64,000 bases of DNA from Curvibacter sp. GWA2_64_110 (GCA_001797315.1 MGPC01000031.1:62001-126000), one strand, 5' to 3'. Counted from the stretch's first letter, positions 18,643 through 30,580 are shown. The notes: generated from the sequence alone by a model not told the origin. A program made the numbers and translations.

Positions 18643-19098
18643 TCAGGCCAGTTCGGCGATCAGCTCGATCTCGACACAGGCGCCCAGCGGAATCTGGGCC
18701 ACACCGAAGGCGCTGCGTGCGTGCGCACCTTTTTCGCCGAAGACCTGGCCCAGCAGTTCGCTGGCGCCGTTGGTCACCAGATGGTGCTCGGTGAAGTCGG
18801 CGCTGGAATTGACCAGCGACATCACCTTGACCAGGCGCTTGACGCGGTTGAGGTCGCCCACGGCCGCATGCAGCGTGCCCATCAGGTCGATGGCCACGGC
18901 ACGCGCGGCGGCCTGGCCTTCCTCCGTCGCCATGGTCTTGCCGAACTGGCCGACCCAGGGCTTGCCGTCCTTCTTGGCGATGTGGCCGCTCAGGAAGACC
19001 AGGTTGCCGGTCTGCACATAGGGCACATAGGCGGCGGCCGGCGTGGCGACCGGGGGCAGGGTGATGCCCAGTTCTTTCAGTTTGTCGTAGACGTTCAT
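18643..19098 (-). CDS. RidA family protein
   Basis: This 151-aa protein of the RidA/YjgF/Rid superfamily typically acts as an imine/enamine deaminase trimer. VYDKLKELGITLPP opens it, and PYVQTGNLVFLSGHIAKKDGKPWVG and GQVFGEKGAHARSAFGVAQIPLGACVEIE match the family. The catalytic Arg of the archetype falls in HARSAFGVAQIP. The length and N-terminus fit a Rid-other subgroup rather than RidA proper, so the exact activity is open. I use ATG 19098 (MNVYDKL) instead of a 9-codon longer start. Confidence 0.85.
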   Translation of the reverse strand: MNVYDKLKELGITLPPVATPAAAYVPYVQTGNLVFLSGHIAKKDGKPWVGQFGKTMATEEGQAAARAVAIDLMGTLHAAVGDLNRVKRLVKVMSLVNSSADFTEHHLVTNGASELLGQVFGEKGAHARSAFGVAQIPLGACVEIELIAELA

Positions 19099-19172
19099 GG
19101 GAAGACCTTTCAATTCGCAATTCAAACCCGTCGATTGTCGGGTATTGTTGCAACTGGAAGTCCCTGTCCCCC

Positions 19173-21170
19173 ATGCTGAACAAGCTTGCCTCCTTGCCGC
19201 GCGACAGCCGCGACACCTTGTTTCTGCTGGCCGTGATCGCCTGGATCATGCTGCCGCAGATGGCGCACCTGCCGCTGTGGTGCAGCGCGCTGGCCGTGGC
19301 CCTGCTGCTGTGGCGCAGCTGGCTGGCCGTGACGCTGCGGCCGTTGCCGGCCAAGTGGTGGCTGTTCGGCTTTCTGCTGCTGACGGTGGCGGCCACCCTG
19401 GCCACGTACCGCACGCTGCTCGGACGCGATGCCGGCGTGACGCTGATCGTGGTGCTGCTGGCGCTCAAGACGCTGGAGCTGCGCGCGCGCCGTGATGCCT
19501 TCGTCATCTTCTTCCTCGGGTTTTTCACGCTGCTGGCGCAGTTCTTCTTTTCGCAGTCGCTGCTCACTGCGCTGGCCATGCTGGTCGGCCTGCTGGGCCT
19601 GCTGACGGCGCTGGTCAACAGTCACCTGCCGGTGGGGCGGCCCTCATTGGGCCAGTCGGCACGGCTGGCCGGGCGCATGGCGCTGCTGGGTGCGCCCATC
19701 ATGCTGCTGCTGTTCCTGCTCTTTCCGCGCCTGGCGCCCTTGTGGGGGACCCCCGGCGACGCCATGAGCGGGCGCAGCGGGCTGTCCGAGCGCATGCAGG
19801 TCGGCAGCGTGGCCCGTCTGGCGCTGGACGACAGCGTGGCCATGCGCATCCGTTTCGACGGCCTCCAGCCGCAGCCCGCTGAGCTGTATTTCCGCGGTCC
19901 GGTGTTCTCCAGCTTCGACGGGCGCGAATGGCAGTCGCTGCGCCCGACCTTTCCGGCCCGCCTGCAGCCGCCGGCCCAGTTGCAGGTGGCGGGTGCGCCG
20001 CTGCGTTACGAGGTGACGCTGGAGCCCAGCGGCCGCCCCTGGCTGCCGGTGCTCGACGCCACGCCCGAGCCACCGCAACTTCCTGTCTACGCGCCGCGAA
20101 TGACGCGCGAACTGCAGTGGCTGGCCAGTGCACCGCTGCACGACATCGTGCGCTACCGGGCCGAGAGCTACCCGCAGTTCCGCCACGGCCCGCTGCGGCC
20201 GATGGCCGGCCTGCAGGACTACCTGGACCTGCCGGCCGGCTTCAACCCGCGCACGCTGCAACTGGCAGCCGAGCTGCGCCGCGACCATGCCGATGCCGCG
20301 TCCCTGGTGGCGGCCGCGCTGGCGCGGCTGCGCAGCGGCGGCTACCGCTACACGCTGGAGCCCGGCGTGTTCGGCCCGCACAGTGCCGACGAATTCTGGT
20401 TCGACCGCAAGGAGGGTTTTTGCGAGCACATCGCCGCCGCCTTCGTCATCCTGCTGCGGGCGGCGGGCATTCCGGCGCGCATCGTCACCGGCTACCAGGG
20501 CGGCGAGCGCAACACCGTCGACAATTTCTGGGTCGTGCGCCAGAGCGATGCCCATGCCTGGACCGAGGTCTGGCTGGCCGGCCAGGGCTGGCTGCGTGTG
20601 GACCCGACCGGTGCCGTGGCGCCCGGGCGCATCGGCACGCTGCAGCGCCTGCAGGCGCCGGCTGGCGTGGTGGCCAGCGCCATCAGCACCGTGAGCCCGA
20701 CGATGGTGTTGAACCTGCGAGCCGTGTGGGAGGCACTCAACAACCGCTGGAACCAGTGGGTGCTGAACTACACCCAGAGCCGCCAGCTCAACCTGTTGCG
20801 CGAGCTCGGCTTCACATCGCCGAGTTGGGAAGACCTGGGAATCCTGATGGCCGGCAGCATCGTGCTGCTCAGCCTGGCGGGTGCGGCCTGGACGCTGTGG
20901 GGGCAGCGCCGCCACGACCCCTGGTTGCGGCTGTTCGAGGCGGCGCAGCGGCGCCTGCGCAAGGGCGAGGTCTCGCCCAGTGCGACGCCGCGCGCGCTGG
21001 CCGAGGCATTGCTCTGCCAGCATGGCGCTGCCGACCCGCAGGTGCAGGCGATCCATCACTGGCTGTTGCGGCTTGAGGCGCTGCGTTATGCCCCCGGCAC
21101 TTCCGGCCGTGAAAAGAGTGGCCTGGCTGCGCTGCGGCGCGAGTTCAAGCAATTACACTGGCCGGCGTGA
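19173..21170 (+). CDS. TgpA-type membrane transglutaminase (DUF3488)
   Basis: This 665-aa inner-membrane protein has five to six N-terminal hydrophobic segments (residues 1-190, DUF3488) and then a periplasmic transglutaminase core. The triad residues are visible: Cys417 in GFCEHIAAA, His461 in SDAHAWTEVW and Asp477 in RVDPTGA. A last membrane helix (DLGILMAGSIVLLSLAGAAW) precedes a C-terminal cytoplasmic DUF4129-like part. In other bacteria this gene sits after an AAA+ MoxR and a DUF58 protein, but neither is next to it here. Its stop overlaps mltB by 4 bp. The substrate is unknown. Confidence 0.9.
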   Translation: MLNKLASLPRDSRDTLFLLAVIAWIMLPQMAHLPLWCSALAVALLLWRSWLAVTLRPLPAKWWLFGFLLLTVAATLATYRTLLGRDAGVTLIVVLLALKTLELRARRDAFVIFFLGFFTLLAQFFFSQSLLTALAMLVGLLGLLTALVNSHLPVGRPSLGQSARLAGRMALLGAPIMLLLFLLFPRLAPLWGTPGDAMSGRSGLSERMQVGSVARLALDDSVAMRIRFDGLQPQPAELYFRGPVFSSFDGREWQSLRPTFPARLQPPAQLQVAGAPLRYEVTLEPSGRPWLPVLDATPEPPQLPVYAPRMTRELQWLASAPLHDIVRYRAESYPQFRHGPLRPMAGLQDYLDLPAGFNPRTLQLAAELRRDHADAASLVAAALARLRSGGYRYTLEPGVFGPHSADEFWFDRKEGFCEHIAAAFVILLRAAGIPARIVTGYQGGERNTVDNFWVVRQSDAHAWTEVWLAGQGWLRVDPTGAVAPGRIGTLQRLQAPAGVVASAISTVSPTMVLNLRAVWEALNNRWNQWVLNYTQSRQLNLLRELGFTSPSWEDLGILMAGSIVLLSLAGAAWTLWGQRRHDPWLRLFEAAQRRLRKGEVSPSATPRALAEALLCQHGAADPQVQAIHHWLLRLEALRYAPGTSGREKSGLAALRREFKQLHWPA

Positions 21171-22321
21171 TGACGAAATTTCTCCGTATTGCTCTCGTTT
21201 TGATAGCTGCCTGCGCCGCTTCCACGGGGTCTCTGGCCCAAAAACAGACCAAAAAACACAAGGTCAAAGAGAACCAGCCGCAGCCGGCGTTGCTCTATGA
21301 CAGCCGGCCCGAGGCCATTGCGCTGGCCGACGAGATCGCCGAACGGCGCGGCCTGAACCGCACCTGGGTGCGGCAAGCCATCGGCCAGGCCCGCCTGCTG
21401 CCGCAGGTGGTCAAGCTCATGACGCCGGCCCCGGTGGGGGTGCCCAAGAACTGGCAGCTCTACCGCAGCCGTTTCATCGAACCCAAGCGCATTGCCGCCG
21501 GGGTGCGCTTCTGGCAGTCCCAGCGCGAGACGCTGGCGCGCGCCGAGGCGGTCTACGGCGTGCCGGCCGAGATCATCGTCGGCATCATCGGCGTGGAAAC
21601 CATCTACGGCCAGCAGACCGGCAGCTTTCGTGTGATCGATGCGCTGGCCACGCTGGCCTTCGACTTCCCCACCGTTCACCCGCGTGCCGCCGAGCGCAGC
21701 CGCTTCTTCCGCGCCGAACTGGAGCAGTTGCTCAGCCTCCAGGGGCAGAAGGGGCTCGATCCTTTGAGCGTGCGCGGCAGCTATGCCGGTGCCATGGGCA
21801 TGCCGCAGTTCATGCCCTCGAGCTGGGCCCGTTTTGCGGTGGACTTCGACGGCGACGGCCGCATCGACCTGTTCGACAGCCCGGCCGACGTGATCGGCTC
21901 GGTGGCCAACTATTTCAAGACCTTCAACTGGCAGCCCGGCATGCCAACCCACTACGCCGTCGGTTTCGATGCCGAACGGCTCGACAAGGATGCGCTGCTG
22001 GTGCCCGACATCCTGCCCACCTTTTCGGTGGCCAGCTTCACGGCCAAGGGCGCCGTGCTCGATGCGGCCGGCCTGCAGCACCCGGGAGCGCTGGCGCTGG
22101 TGGAATTGCAGAACGGCGAGGAAGCGCCGAGCTACGTGGCCGGCACCGAGAACTTCTACGTCATCACGCGCTACAACTGGAGCAGCTACTACGCACTGGC
22201 GGTGATCGAACTCGGCCAGGCCGTGGCCACGGCCATGCGGGCCAGCTGCCTCGCGAGCGAGGCAGCCGCTCAGGCCAGCACCACGCCCTCGAACACCGGG
22301 TGCAGCGCATCGACCCAGTGA
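21167..22321 (+). CDS. mltB: lytic murein transglycosylase B
   Basis: This 384-aa GH103 enzyme cleaves peptidoglycan with formation of 1,6-anhydromuramic ends. Residues 1-25 form a signal peptide (LRIALVLIAACAAS). The catalytic Glu is in IIVGIIGVETIYG, and GSYAGAMGMPQFMPSSWARFAVDFDGDG is the family signature. Family members usually end near YALAVIELGQAVATAM, but here the frame continues 22 residues through a hairpin and overlaps the converging HDOD gene by 52 bp. It is coupled to the TgpA-type gene by an ATGA overlap, so two envelope enzymes are made together. Confidence 0.9.
   Translation: MMTKFLRIALVLIAACAASTGSLAQKQTKKHKVKENQPQPALLYDSRPEAIALADEIAERRGLNRTWVRQAIGQARLLPQVVKLMTPAPVGVPKNWQLYRSRFIEPKRIAAGVRFWQSQRETLARAEAVYGVPAEIIVGIIGVETIYGQQTGSFRVIDALATLAFDFPTVHPRAAERSRFFRAELEQLLSLQGQKGLDPLSVRGSYAGAMGMPQFMPSSWARFAVDFDGDGRIDLFDSPADVIGSVANYFKTFNWQPGMPTHYAVGFDAERLDKDALLVPDILPTFSVASFTAKGAVLDAAGLQHPGALALVELQNGEEAPSYVAGTENFYVITRYNWSSYYALAVIELGQAVATAMRASCLASEAAAQASTTPSNTGCSASTQ
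22245..22266. terminator. hairpin between convergent mltB and HDOD genes
   Basis: A near-perfect inverted repeat, GCTGCCTCGC at 22245-22254 and GCGAGGCAGC at 22257-22266, lies inside the extended end of mltB. There is no U tract, so it may slow or end transcription from both sides but is not a classic terminator. Confidence 0.45.
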
Positions 22322-23139
22322 TCGACTTCCGCCTCGCCGATCTGCAGGCAAGCCAGGCATGAGGCGCCGAACTGCTCCCACTCGCGCTGCGGCTGGGCCC
22401 CCTCGAAGTCGGCCACCAGGTGTTCGGCCAGCGCGGCGATTGCCACCAGGCTGCGGATCTCCGCCGGCACGGCCGGGTCCTTCAGGATGGTGAAGTCGTG
22501 GTGCAGGCGCACGGCGATGGCGACCACCGGCGGCAGGTGCCAGGTCTTGGCCACGATGGCGCCGACCACCGCGTGATCGGTGCGGTGCACCGCATTCTCG
22601 GTTTCGGTGAAGCTGCGGTCCTGCCGCGCCAGGGCCTCGGCCAGCGTGCCGGCGTAGCCGCGCACACCCTGCAGCAGGATGGGAATGCCGACGTGCATGA
22701 ACAGGCCGCAGGTCTGGGCCACCTCGGCATTCATGCCGTAGAGCTGGCGCGCAATGAAGGCCATGGCCAGCGAGCGGCGGGTCGAGGTTTCCCAGAAATG
22801 TTCGACCAGCGGCGAGTTGATGCGGATGGCCTGGCGTGTGAGAAAACCGGTGAGGATGGCCACCGCCTGTCCCATGCCCAGCAGGGTGACGGCTTCGCCG
22901 ACGGTGTTGGCCGGGCGCGAGCGGGCATAAAGCGGGCTGTTGGCGGTGCGCAGCAGGGCGGCTGCCATGGCCACGTCGCTGCCGGCAATGCGGGCAATCT
23001 CGGCCGGGTCGGGGTCGGCCTGGCGCGTCTCGGCCTGCAAGGCGGTCAGCAGCTCGGGGCAGGGCGGGATGGCGATGTCGTGTACTGGCCCCTCGCGTCT
23101 GGCTTGATCGAGTTCCCGATCGATGTCCGCAACTTTCAT
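22270..23139 (-). CDS. HDOD domain protein
   Basis: This 289-aa protein of the HDOD (HD-related output domain) family is a non-catalytic relative of HD phosphohydrolases used in signal transduction. IPPCPELLTALQAETRQADPDPAEIARI opens the domain, AVTLLGMGQAVAILTGFLTRQAI and LFMHVGIPILLQGVRGY follow. The start at ATG 23139 (MKVADIDREL) is preferred to an upstream in-frame start. A second HDOD gene lies at the end of the window, so signalling outputs of this type are duplicated here. Confidence 0.88.
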   Translation of the reverse strand: MKVADIDRELDQARREGPVHDIAIPPCPELLTALQAETRQADPDPAEIARIAGSDVAMAAALLRTANSPLYARSRPANTVGEAVTLLGMGQAVAILTGFLTRQAIRINSPLVEHFWETSTRRSLAMAFIARQLYGMNAEVAQTCGLFMHVGIPILLQGVRGYAGTLAEALARQDRSFTETENAVHRTDHAVVGAIVAKTWHLPPVVAIAVRLHHDFTILKDPAVPAEIRSLVAIAALAEHLVADFEGAQPQREWEQFGASCLACLQIGEAEVDHWVDALHPVFEGVVLA

Positions 23140-23186
23140 CGCAATGTCTCCAATGCGGCCATTATGCGGAAAAAAACAGGGCCCAT

Positions 23187-25628
23187 TCAGGGTGTGCGGT
23201 GTTGCCAGTAGCGCCGCGCCACCTCGCGCTGGCAGTCCACCTGCTGCGGCTGCGCCGACTGCCAGTGCGCCGCGCCGCAATGCACCGAGTCGATCACCCG
23301 CACCTGGCGTTCGGCATAACGCGCCAGCACGGCCGGCGCCGGGTGGCCGAAGCGGTTGCGGTAGCCGGCCTGCACCAGGGCGATTTCAGGCGCCACCGCA
23401 TCGAGAAAGGCGACGCTGCTGGAGGTCTTGCTGCCATGGTGCGGCACCAGCAGCACATCGGCGCGCAGCGGCGCGGCCAGCGCCAGCAACTGCGCCTCCT
23501 GCGGCTGTTCGATGTCGCCTGTCAGCAGCACGCTGTGCGCGCCATTGGCAATGCGCAGCACGCAGGACAGGGCGTTGGAGCGTCGGGCCAGCGCATAGTC
23601 GTCCGCGATCGGGTGCAGCACCTCGAAGCGCACACCATCCCAGTCCCAGGTCTGGCCGGCTTCACAGCGGCTGGCACGGCGCAGGGCCTGCAATTCATGG
23701 TCGTCCTCGATCGAACTCAGCAGCGTGGCGGCCGCTTGCATGGCCAGCACGGCGGCCGCGCCGCCGCTGTGGTCGCTGTCGCGGTGGCTCAGCACCAGGC
23801 GGTCCAGCCGCACGTCTAGCGCGCGCAGCAGCGGCACCAGCACGCGGTGGCCGGCGTCGCTCTCGCGCGAGTAGCGCGGCCCGGCATCAAACAGCAACGC
23901 ATGCGTGGCGGTCTGCACCAGCACCGCGTTGCCCTGGCCGATGTCGGCCGCCAGCAGTTCGAACTGGCCCGGCGCCGGGCGCGGCGCCTGCCACAGCAGC
24001 ACCGGCAGCAGCAAGGGCAGGCCGAGCAAGCGCAGGCTCCACGGCAGCCGCATGACCAGCAACACGCCGCCGAGCAGGCCCGCCACGCCGGCCCACAACG
24101 GCGCCTGCGCCACCGCCAGCGTGGCCAGCGGCAGGCGGGCCAGCAGTCCGAGGTACACCGCCAGCCACTGTACCGTCAGTGCGGCCGCGTCCCACAGCGG
24201 CGGCAGCAGCACGCCGAGCAGCGAGAGCGGCGTCACCACCAGCGTCACCCAGGGGATGGCCAGCGCGTTGGCCGCCAGGCTCACCAGCGAGACCTGGCCG
24301 AACAGCAGCAGGGTAAGCGGTGTCAGCGCCAGCGTGATGATCCACTGCTCGCGCAACAGGGCCAGGGCGCGGTGGCGCAGACTGGCCCGGTCCGTCAACT
24401 GGCGTGCGCCCGAATCGGTGGCGAACAGCACGCCCACCGCCACAAAGCTGAGCCAGAAGCCGGCCTGCAGCAAGGCCCAGGGGTCGAAGGCCACCACCAC
24501 GGCGCAGGCCAGCAGCCAGACCTGCGGCCAGGGCCAGCGCCGCGCCGACAGGCGCAGCAGGGTGATGGTGGCCAGCATCCACACCGTGCGCTGCGCCGGC
24601 ACACCCCAGCCGCTGAACAGCGCGTAGGCCGTGGCCAGCAGCAGCCCGCCCAGCAGGCCGGCGCTGGGCGCCGGCAGGGCCAGGCACAGCCGCGGTGAGC
24701 GCCGCCACAACCAGCCGAGCGCGATGGCCGACAGCCAGGCGAACAAGGTCACGTGCAGGCCCGAGATGCTCATCAGGTGTGCCACGCCGGTGGCGCGGAA
24801 CACGTCCCAGTCGGCGCGGTCGATCGCCTGCTGGTCGCCCACCACCAGCGCGGCCACCACGCCGGCCAGGCGCGCGTGGCCACGTTCCTCCGCGTCGCTG
24901 CCAGCCGGGGCCAGACGCTGAAAAATGGCATCACGCACCTGCTGGCGCGCCCACTCCACCGGATGCCACCATGTCTGCGCCAGCCGCTGCGGCGCGGTGT
25001 CACGCGGGCCGGCGCGCACATAACCGGTGGCCTGCAGGCCTTGCTCCCACAACCAGAGTTCGAAATCGAAACCATGCGGGTTGCTGCCGCCGTGCGGCGC
25101 CTTCAGCCGCACCGTCATGCGCCAGCGCTCGCCGGCCTGCAGCGGCTGCGGCGCGCGTTGCAGGTCAGCCAGCAGCTCACCACCACCCCAGACGCCGCCG
25201 TACCAGCCCAGGTACAGGCGCGGCGGCAGCTCGACGGGCTGGCCGTTCAGCTCGGCCTGTTCCACGTCAAACCGGAAGCGCGTGCCGGCCTCGCTGTACT
25301 GCGGCATGGCGGCCACCCGGCCGGTGACGGTGATGTCTTTGCCTTCCTGTGCCGGTGCCAGGGCGTGGCGGCTGAAGGCGGTGGCGCGCAGGCCGGTGCT
25401 GGCGAAGCCAAGCAGGGCGAAGGCCAGCGTGATGCTGGTCACGCGCTGCCAGAATGCTATATTTTTGATAGCTGCTGGCGCAATCAGGGCAAGGGCTGAA
25501 GCCAGAAAAATGCCATAAACCGGGGCGGACCAGAGTTCGGGTTGCTGCAGCTGCAGGGTGACACTGGCGACCCAGGCCAGCAGGGCGGGGGCCATGAGGT
25601 TGGCTTTGTGCTGGCGGGTTGTGGGCAT
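23187..25628 (-). CDS. comEC: ComEC/Rec2 DNA uptake channel protein
   Basis: This 813-aa inner-membrane protein imports single-stranded DNA during natural transformation. The N-terminal DUF4131 region is followed by the competence domain (GVAHLMSISGLHVTLFAWL) with many membrane helices. The C-terminal metallo-beta-lactamase domain shows LVLSHRDSDHSGGAAAVL and LLVPHHGSKTSSSVAFL. The gene looks full length. A copy of a dispersed repeat lies in frame within the N-terminal coding region (25453-25503), encoding part of ALIAPAAIKNIAFW. No other competence genes are in the window. Confidence 0.94.
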   Translation of the reverse strand: MPTTRQHKANLMAPALLAWVASVTLQLQQPELWSAPVYGIFLASALALIAPAAIKNIAFWQRVTSITLAFALLGFASTGLRATAFSRHALAPAQEGKDITVTGRVAAMPQYSEAGTRFRFDVEQAELNGQPVELPPRLYLGWYGGVWGGGELLADLQRAPQPLQAGERWRMTVRLKAPHGGSNPHGFDFELWLWEQGLQATGYVRAGPRDTAPQRLAQTWWHPVEWARQQVRDAIFQRLAPAGSDAEERGHARLAGVVAALVVGDQQAIDRADWDVFRATGVAHLMSISGLHVTLFAWLSAIALGWLWRRSPRLCLALPAPSAGLLGGLLLATAYALFSGWGVPAQRTVWMLATITLLRLSARRWPWPQVWLLACAVVVAFDPWALLQAGFWLSFVAVGVLFATDSGARQLTDRASLRHRALALLREQWIITLALTPLTLLLFGQVSLVSLAANALAIPWVTLVVTPLSLLGVLLPPLWDAAALTVQWLAVYLGLLARLPLATLAVAQAPLWAGVAGLLGGVLLVMRLPWSLRLLGLPLLLPVLLWQAPRPAPGQFELLAADIGQGNAVLVQTATHALLFDAGPRYSRESDAGHRVLVPLLRALDVRLDRLVLSHRDSDHSGGAAAVLAMQAAATLLSSIEDDHELQALRRASRCEAGQTWDWDGVRFEVLHPIADDYALARRSNALSCVLRIANGAHSVLLTGDIEQPQEAQLLALAAPLRADVLLVPHHGSKTSSSVAFLDAVAPEIALVQAGYRNRFGHPAPAVLARYAERQVRVIDSVHCGAAHWQSAQPQQVDCQREVARRYWQHRTP
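25453..25503. repeat. dispersed TGCTAT...GATAGCTGCT repeat inside comEC
   Basis: The core TTTTTGATAGCTGCTGGCGC and its flanks (TGCTAT at 25455-25460, GGGCTGAAGCC at the end) match in layout the copy at 25776-25825. It is in frame within comEC, so it has been fixed as protein sequence. Confidence 0.7.
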
Positions 25629-25775
25629 GGGGGGATGCTAACTGGGCGCTGTGGTCTTGAGGTGGGTTTGTGTTGTTGGAGGTGTTTCGTTGTGTGAGGT
25701 GTGGTGCCTGACTGGGCCGGCGTGCCGGGTCTCGCCCCGGCACGGCAGCCTGGCCAAGGGCATCAAGCAACGCCA

Positions 25776-25825
25776 AATGCTATTAATTTGATAGCTGCTT
25801 ACGCAAAATCCATAAGGCGTAGAGC
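25776..25825. repeat. dispersed TGCTAT...GATAGCTGCT repeat, intergenic copy
   Basis: TGCTATTAATTTGATAGCTG (25778-25797) followed by CTTACGCAAAATCC and GGCGTAGAGC forms the second copy of a repeat that I recall as very abundant in Acidovorax-like genomes. It lies between comEC and rpoD. Confidence 0.75.
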
Positions 25826-25826
25826 A

Positions 25827-25853
25827 CAAAAAAGCCCGCAAGCAGCGGGCTTT
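25827..25853 (-). terminator. rpoD terminator
   Basis: The stem AAAGCCCGC / GCGGGCTTT (25831-25839, 25845-25853) with loop AAGCA has a T6 tract on the minus strand at 25828-25833. It ends the dnaG-rpoD transcript about 25 bp past the stop. Confidence 0.9.
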
Positions 25854-25876
25854 CCTGTTGCGTCAAAGACAGCGGT

Positions 25877-28267
<2,391 letters not shown>

Positions 28268-28546
28268 GGATCAACCTCAGGACATCAAAAACTGGCACAA
28301 AGAAACAAACACAGGCACCGAAAACGACCGGCGCAGTTGGGGGACAGAGGAGGGAATCCTCAAGGGCAAGATGGGAGGGCGATCATTTGGGATGCAGTCC
28401 TTGCGGTAAGGTGGCCGGTTGTGCATCTGGTGCTACGGTTGGCCTGGCCCGGAGGTGCTGCTGTCGCTCTTGCCGAAAATCAAAGGCGGATTATAGCCGG
28501 GATGCACAGAAATTCAATCCCGGCGGGGTTTTTCGGCTGTTTTGTG

Positions 28547-30433
28547 CTAGGGCTGGTCCGAAGACTTCGGCGCCGCCGTCTCCAGCGCCCGCCGCCGCGC
28601 CTGCAGCTCGCGGTAGCGTTCCAGCGCCGCCGGGTTGCTGAGCGAGGCCTCGATGGCCTCGGTCTCCTGGGTCTTGAGGTGGTCGATCAGCATGCGGTTG
28701 AGCAGGTTGCGCAACTCGACCATGGTTTCGCCGTGGTCGTCGCCGGCGGCCAGGTCGGAGCCGGTCATGAGCTTGAGCGCCAGCGCCTCGGCCGGGTGCT
28801 CGCGCAGCCCTTCGCGCAGCGCGGCCCAGGGCTGCGGGCCGTGCTCGTGCAGCTGGCTTTCCAGCCAGGTCAGCAGGGGGCCGTGCGGTTCGGGCAGCTC
28901 GCACAGCAGGTGGTGGTCTTCGCTCGACAGGCTGTCCCAGATGCCGCTGTGCGCCAGCAGCAGGCGGGCGGCGTGGTCGGCCCGGTTGACCAGCTGGGCA
29001 CGGCCGCGCGGCGGCCGGGGCGTCGCGTTTCGATTGAATTTCGGGCTGTAGCCCTCGCCATCATTGCGCCAGGCGCTATTGTTTTCGGAGCGTTTGGCGG
29101 CCGGGCGTTCGCTGCTGCGGGCCGGCGGGTTCCACAACTCGCTCAGTTCCTGGCTGCCCAGCTGCACCAGTTCGGCGATCTCGGTCAACAGCTGGCGCTT
29201 GAGCGCACCGTCAGGCAGCTGGCTCCACAGCGGCTTGGCATTGCTGGCCAGATGGGCGCGGCCTTCGGCACTGGAGAGGTCGCAGCCTTCGCGCGCTGCC
29301 TCGATCAGGAAGCGGCTCAGCGGCACGGCCTCGCTGATGCAGCGGGCAAAGGCCTCTTTGCCGAACTCGCGGATGTAGCTGTCGGGGTCGTGCTCGGCCG
29401 GCAGGAACAGAAACTTCACGCTGCGCACGTCGGTGGCGTAGGGCAGGGCGCCGTCGAGCGCCTTGCGCGCAGCGCGCCGGCCGGCGGCATCGCCGTCGAA
29501 GCTGAACACCACGGTGTCGGTGAAGCGGAACAGCTTCTGCACGTGCTCGGTGGTGCAGGCGGTGCCGAGCGTGGCCACGGCATTGGGAAAACCCAGCTGC
29601 GCCAGCGCCACCACGTCCATATAGCCTTCGGTCACCAGCGCATAGCCAAGGTCGCGGATCGCATTGCGCGCCTCGAACAGGCCGTACAGCTCGCGCCCCT
29701 TGCTGAACACCGGCGTTTCCGGCGAGTTCAGGTACTTGGGTTTTTCGTCGCCGAGCACACGCCCGCCAAAGCCGATGCACTCGCCCTTGACGTTGCGGAT
29801 CGGGAACATGATGCGGTCGCGGAAGCGGTCGTAGCGTTTTTCCTCGCCGCCGCTGTTCTCTTCCGTGTTGGTGATGACCAGGCCGCTTTCCACCAGCAGC
29901 GGGTCGTCGTATTGCGGGAACACGCTGGCCAGGGAGCGCCAGCCTTCGGGCGCATAACCCAGGCCGAACTGCCTGGCGATTTCTCCCGACAGGCCGCGGC
30001 GCTTGAGGTAGTCGACGGCGCGCGGCGAACCCTTGAGGTGCTTGCGGTAGGCCTCGCCGGCCTTTTCCAGCACGTCGGAGAGCGTGGCCTGCTTTTGCCG
30101 CTGCTCGGCGGCGCGCGCGCGGTCCTGCGGGCTGGCCTCGTCCTCCGGCACCTGCAGGCCGTAGTGCTGGGCCAGTTCCTTCACCGCCTCGATGAAACTC
30201 ATGCCGGTGTGTTCCATCAGGAAGTTGATGGCATCGCCGTGCTTGCCGCAGCCGAAGCAATGGTAGAACTGCTTGGTCGGGCTCACCGTGAACGAGGGCG
30301 ACTTCTCCGCGTGGAACGGGCACAAGCCCATGAAATTGGCACCCCCCTTCTTGAGCTGCACGTAGCGTCCGACGATCTCGACGACGTCAGCGCGCGCTAG
30401 CAGCTCCTGGATGAAGGATTGGGGAAGGGCCAT
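28547..30433 (-). CDS. dnaG: DNA primase
   Basis: This 628-aa primase makes RNA primers for replication. The N-terminal zinc-binding domain shows CPFHAEKSPSFTVSP and FYHCFGCGKHGDAINFLM (CHC2 type); the TOPRIM region has VTEGYMDVVALAQLG and VVFSFDGDAAGRRAA. The C-terminal helicase-binding domain is less conserved. I start at ATG 30433 (MALPQSFIQELLARADVV). Usually rpsU lies just upstream in this macromolecular-synthesis cluster; here the island begins about 50 bp upstream of the start, so its native upstream neighbour is not visible. Confidence 0.97.
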   Translation of the reverse strand: MALPQSFIQELLARADVVEIVGRYVQLKKGGANFMGLCPFHAEKSPSFTVSPTKQFYHCFGCGKHGDAINFLMEHTGMSFIEAVKELAQHYGLQVPEDEASPQDRARAAEQRQKQATLSDVLEKAGEAYRKHLKGSPRAVDYLKRRGLSGEIARQFGLGYAPEGWRSLASVFPQYDDPLLVESGLVITNTEENSGGEEKRYDRFRDRIMFPIRNVKGECIGFGGRVLGDEKPKYLNSPETPVFSKGRELYGLFEARNAIRDLGYALVTEGYMDVVALAQLGFPNAVATLGTACTTEHVQKLFRFTDTVVFSFDGDAAGRRAARKALDGALPYATDVRSVKFLFLPAEHDPDSYIREFGKEAFARCISEAVPLSRFLIEAAREGCDLSSAEGRAHLASNAKPLWSQLPDGALKRQLLTEIAELVQLGSQELSELWNPPARSSERPAAKRSENNSAWRNDGEGYSPKFNRNATPRPPRGRAQLVNRADHAARLLLAHSGIWDSLSSEDHHLLCELPEPHGPLLTWLESQLHEHGPQPWAALREGLREHPAEALALKLMTGSDLAAGDDHGETMVELRNLLNRMLIDHLKTQETEAIEASLSNPAALERYRELQARRRALETAAPKSSDQP

Positions 30434-30483
30434 ACGGTCGATTGTAGGAAGACTGGTGACGGCTTCTGTTGTCAGGCACAAAA

Positions 30484-30519
30484 AAGCCGGCCGACCCGTC
30501 TGCTATATGAAGTAAAAAC
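30484..30519 (+). repeat. left terminal inverted repeat of the island
   Basis: The sequence AAGCCGGCC at 30484-30492, then ACCCG and TATATGAAGT, matches the reverse complement of 54150-54184 in about 26 of 35 positions by hand count. It lies 50 bp upstream of the dnaG start. Confidence 0.65.
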
Positions 30520-30580
30520 GACCATACCAGCGTGTGAGTGATTGGTAGAAATTGCTTTTCGATTGTTAACTCTAATATTT

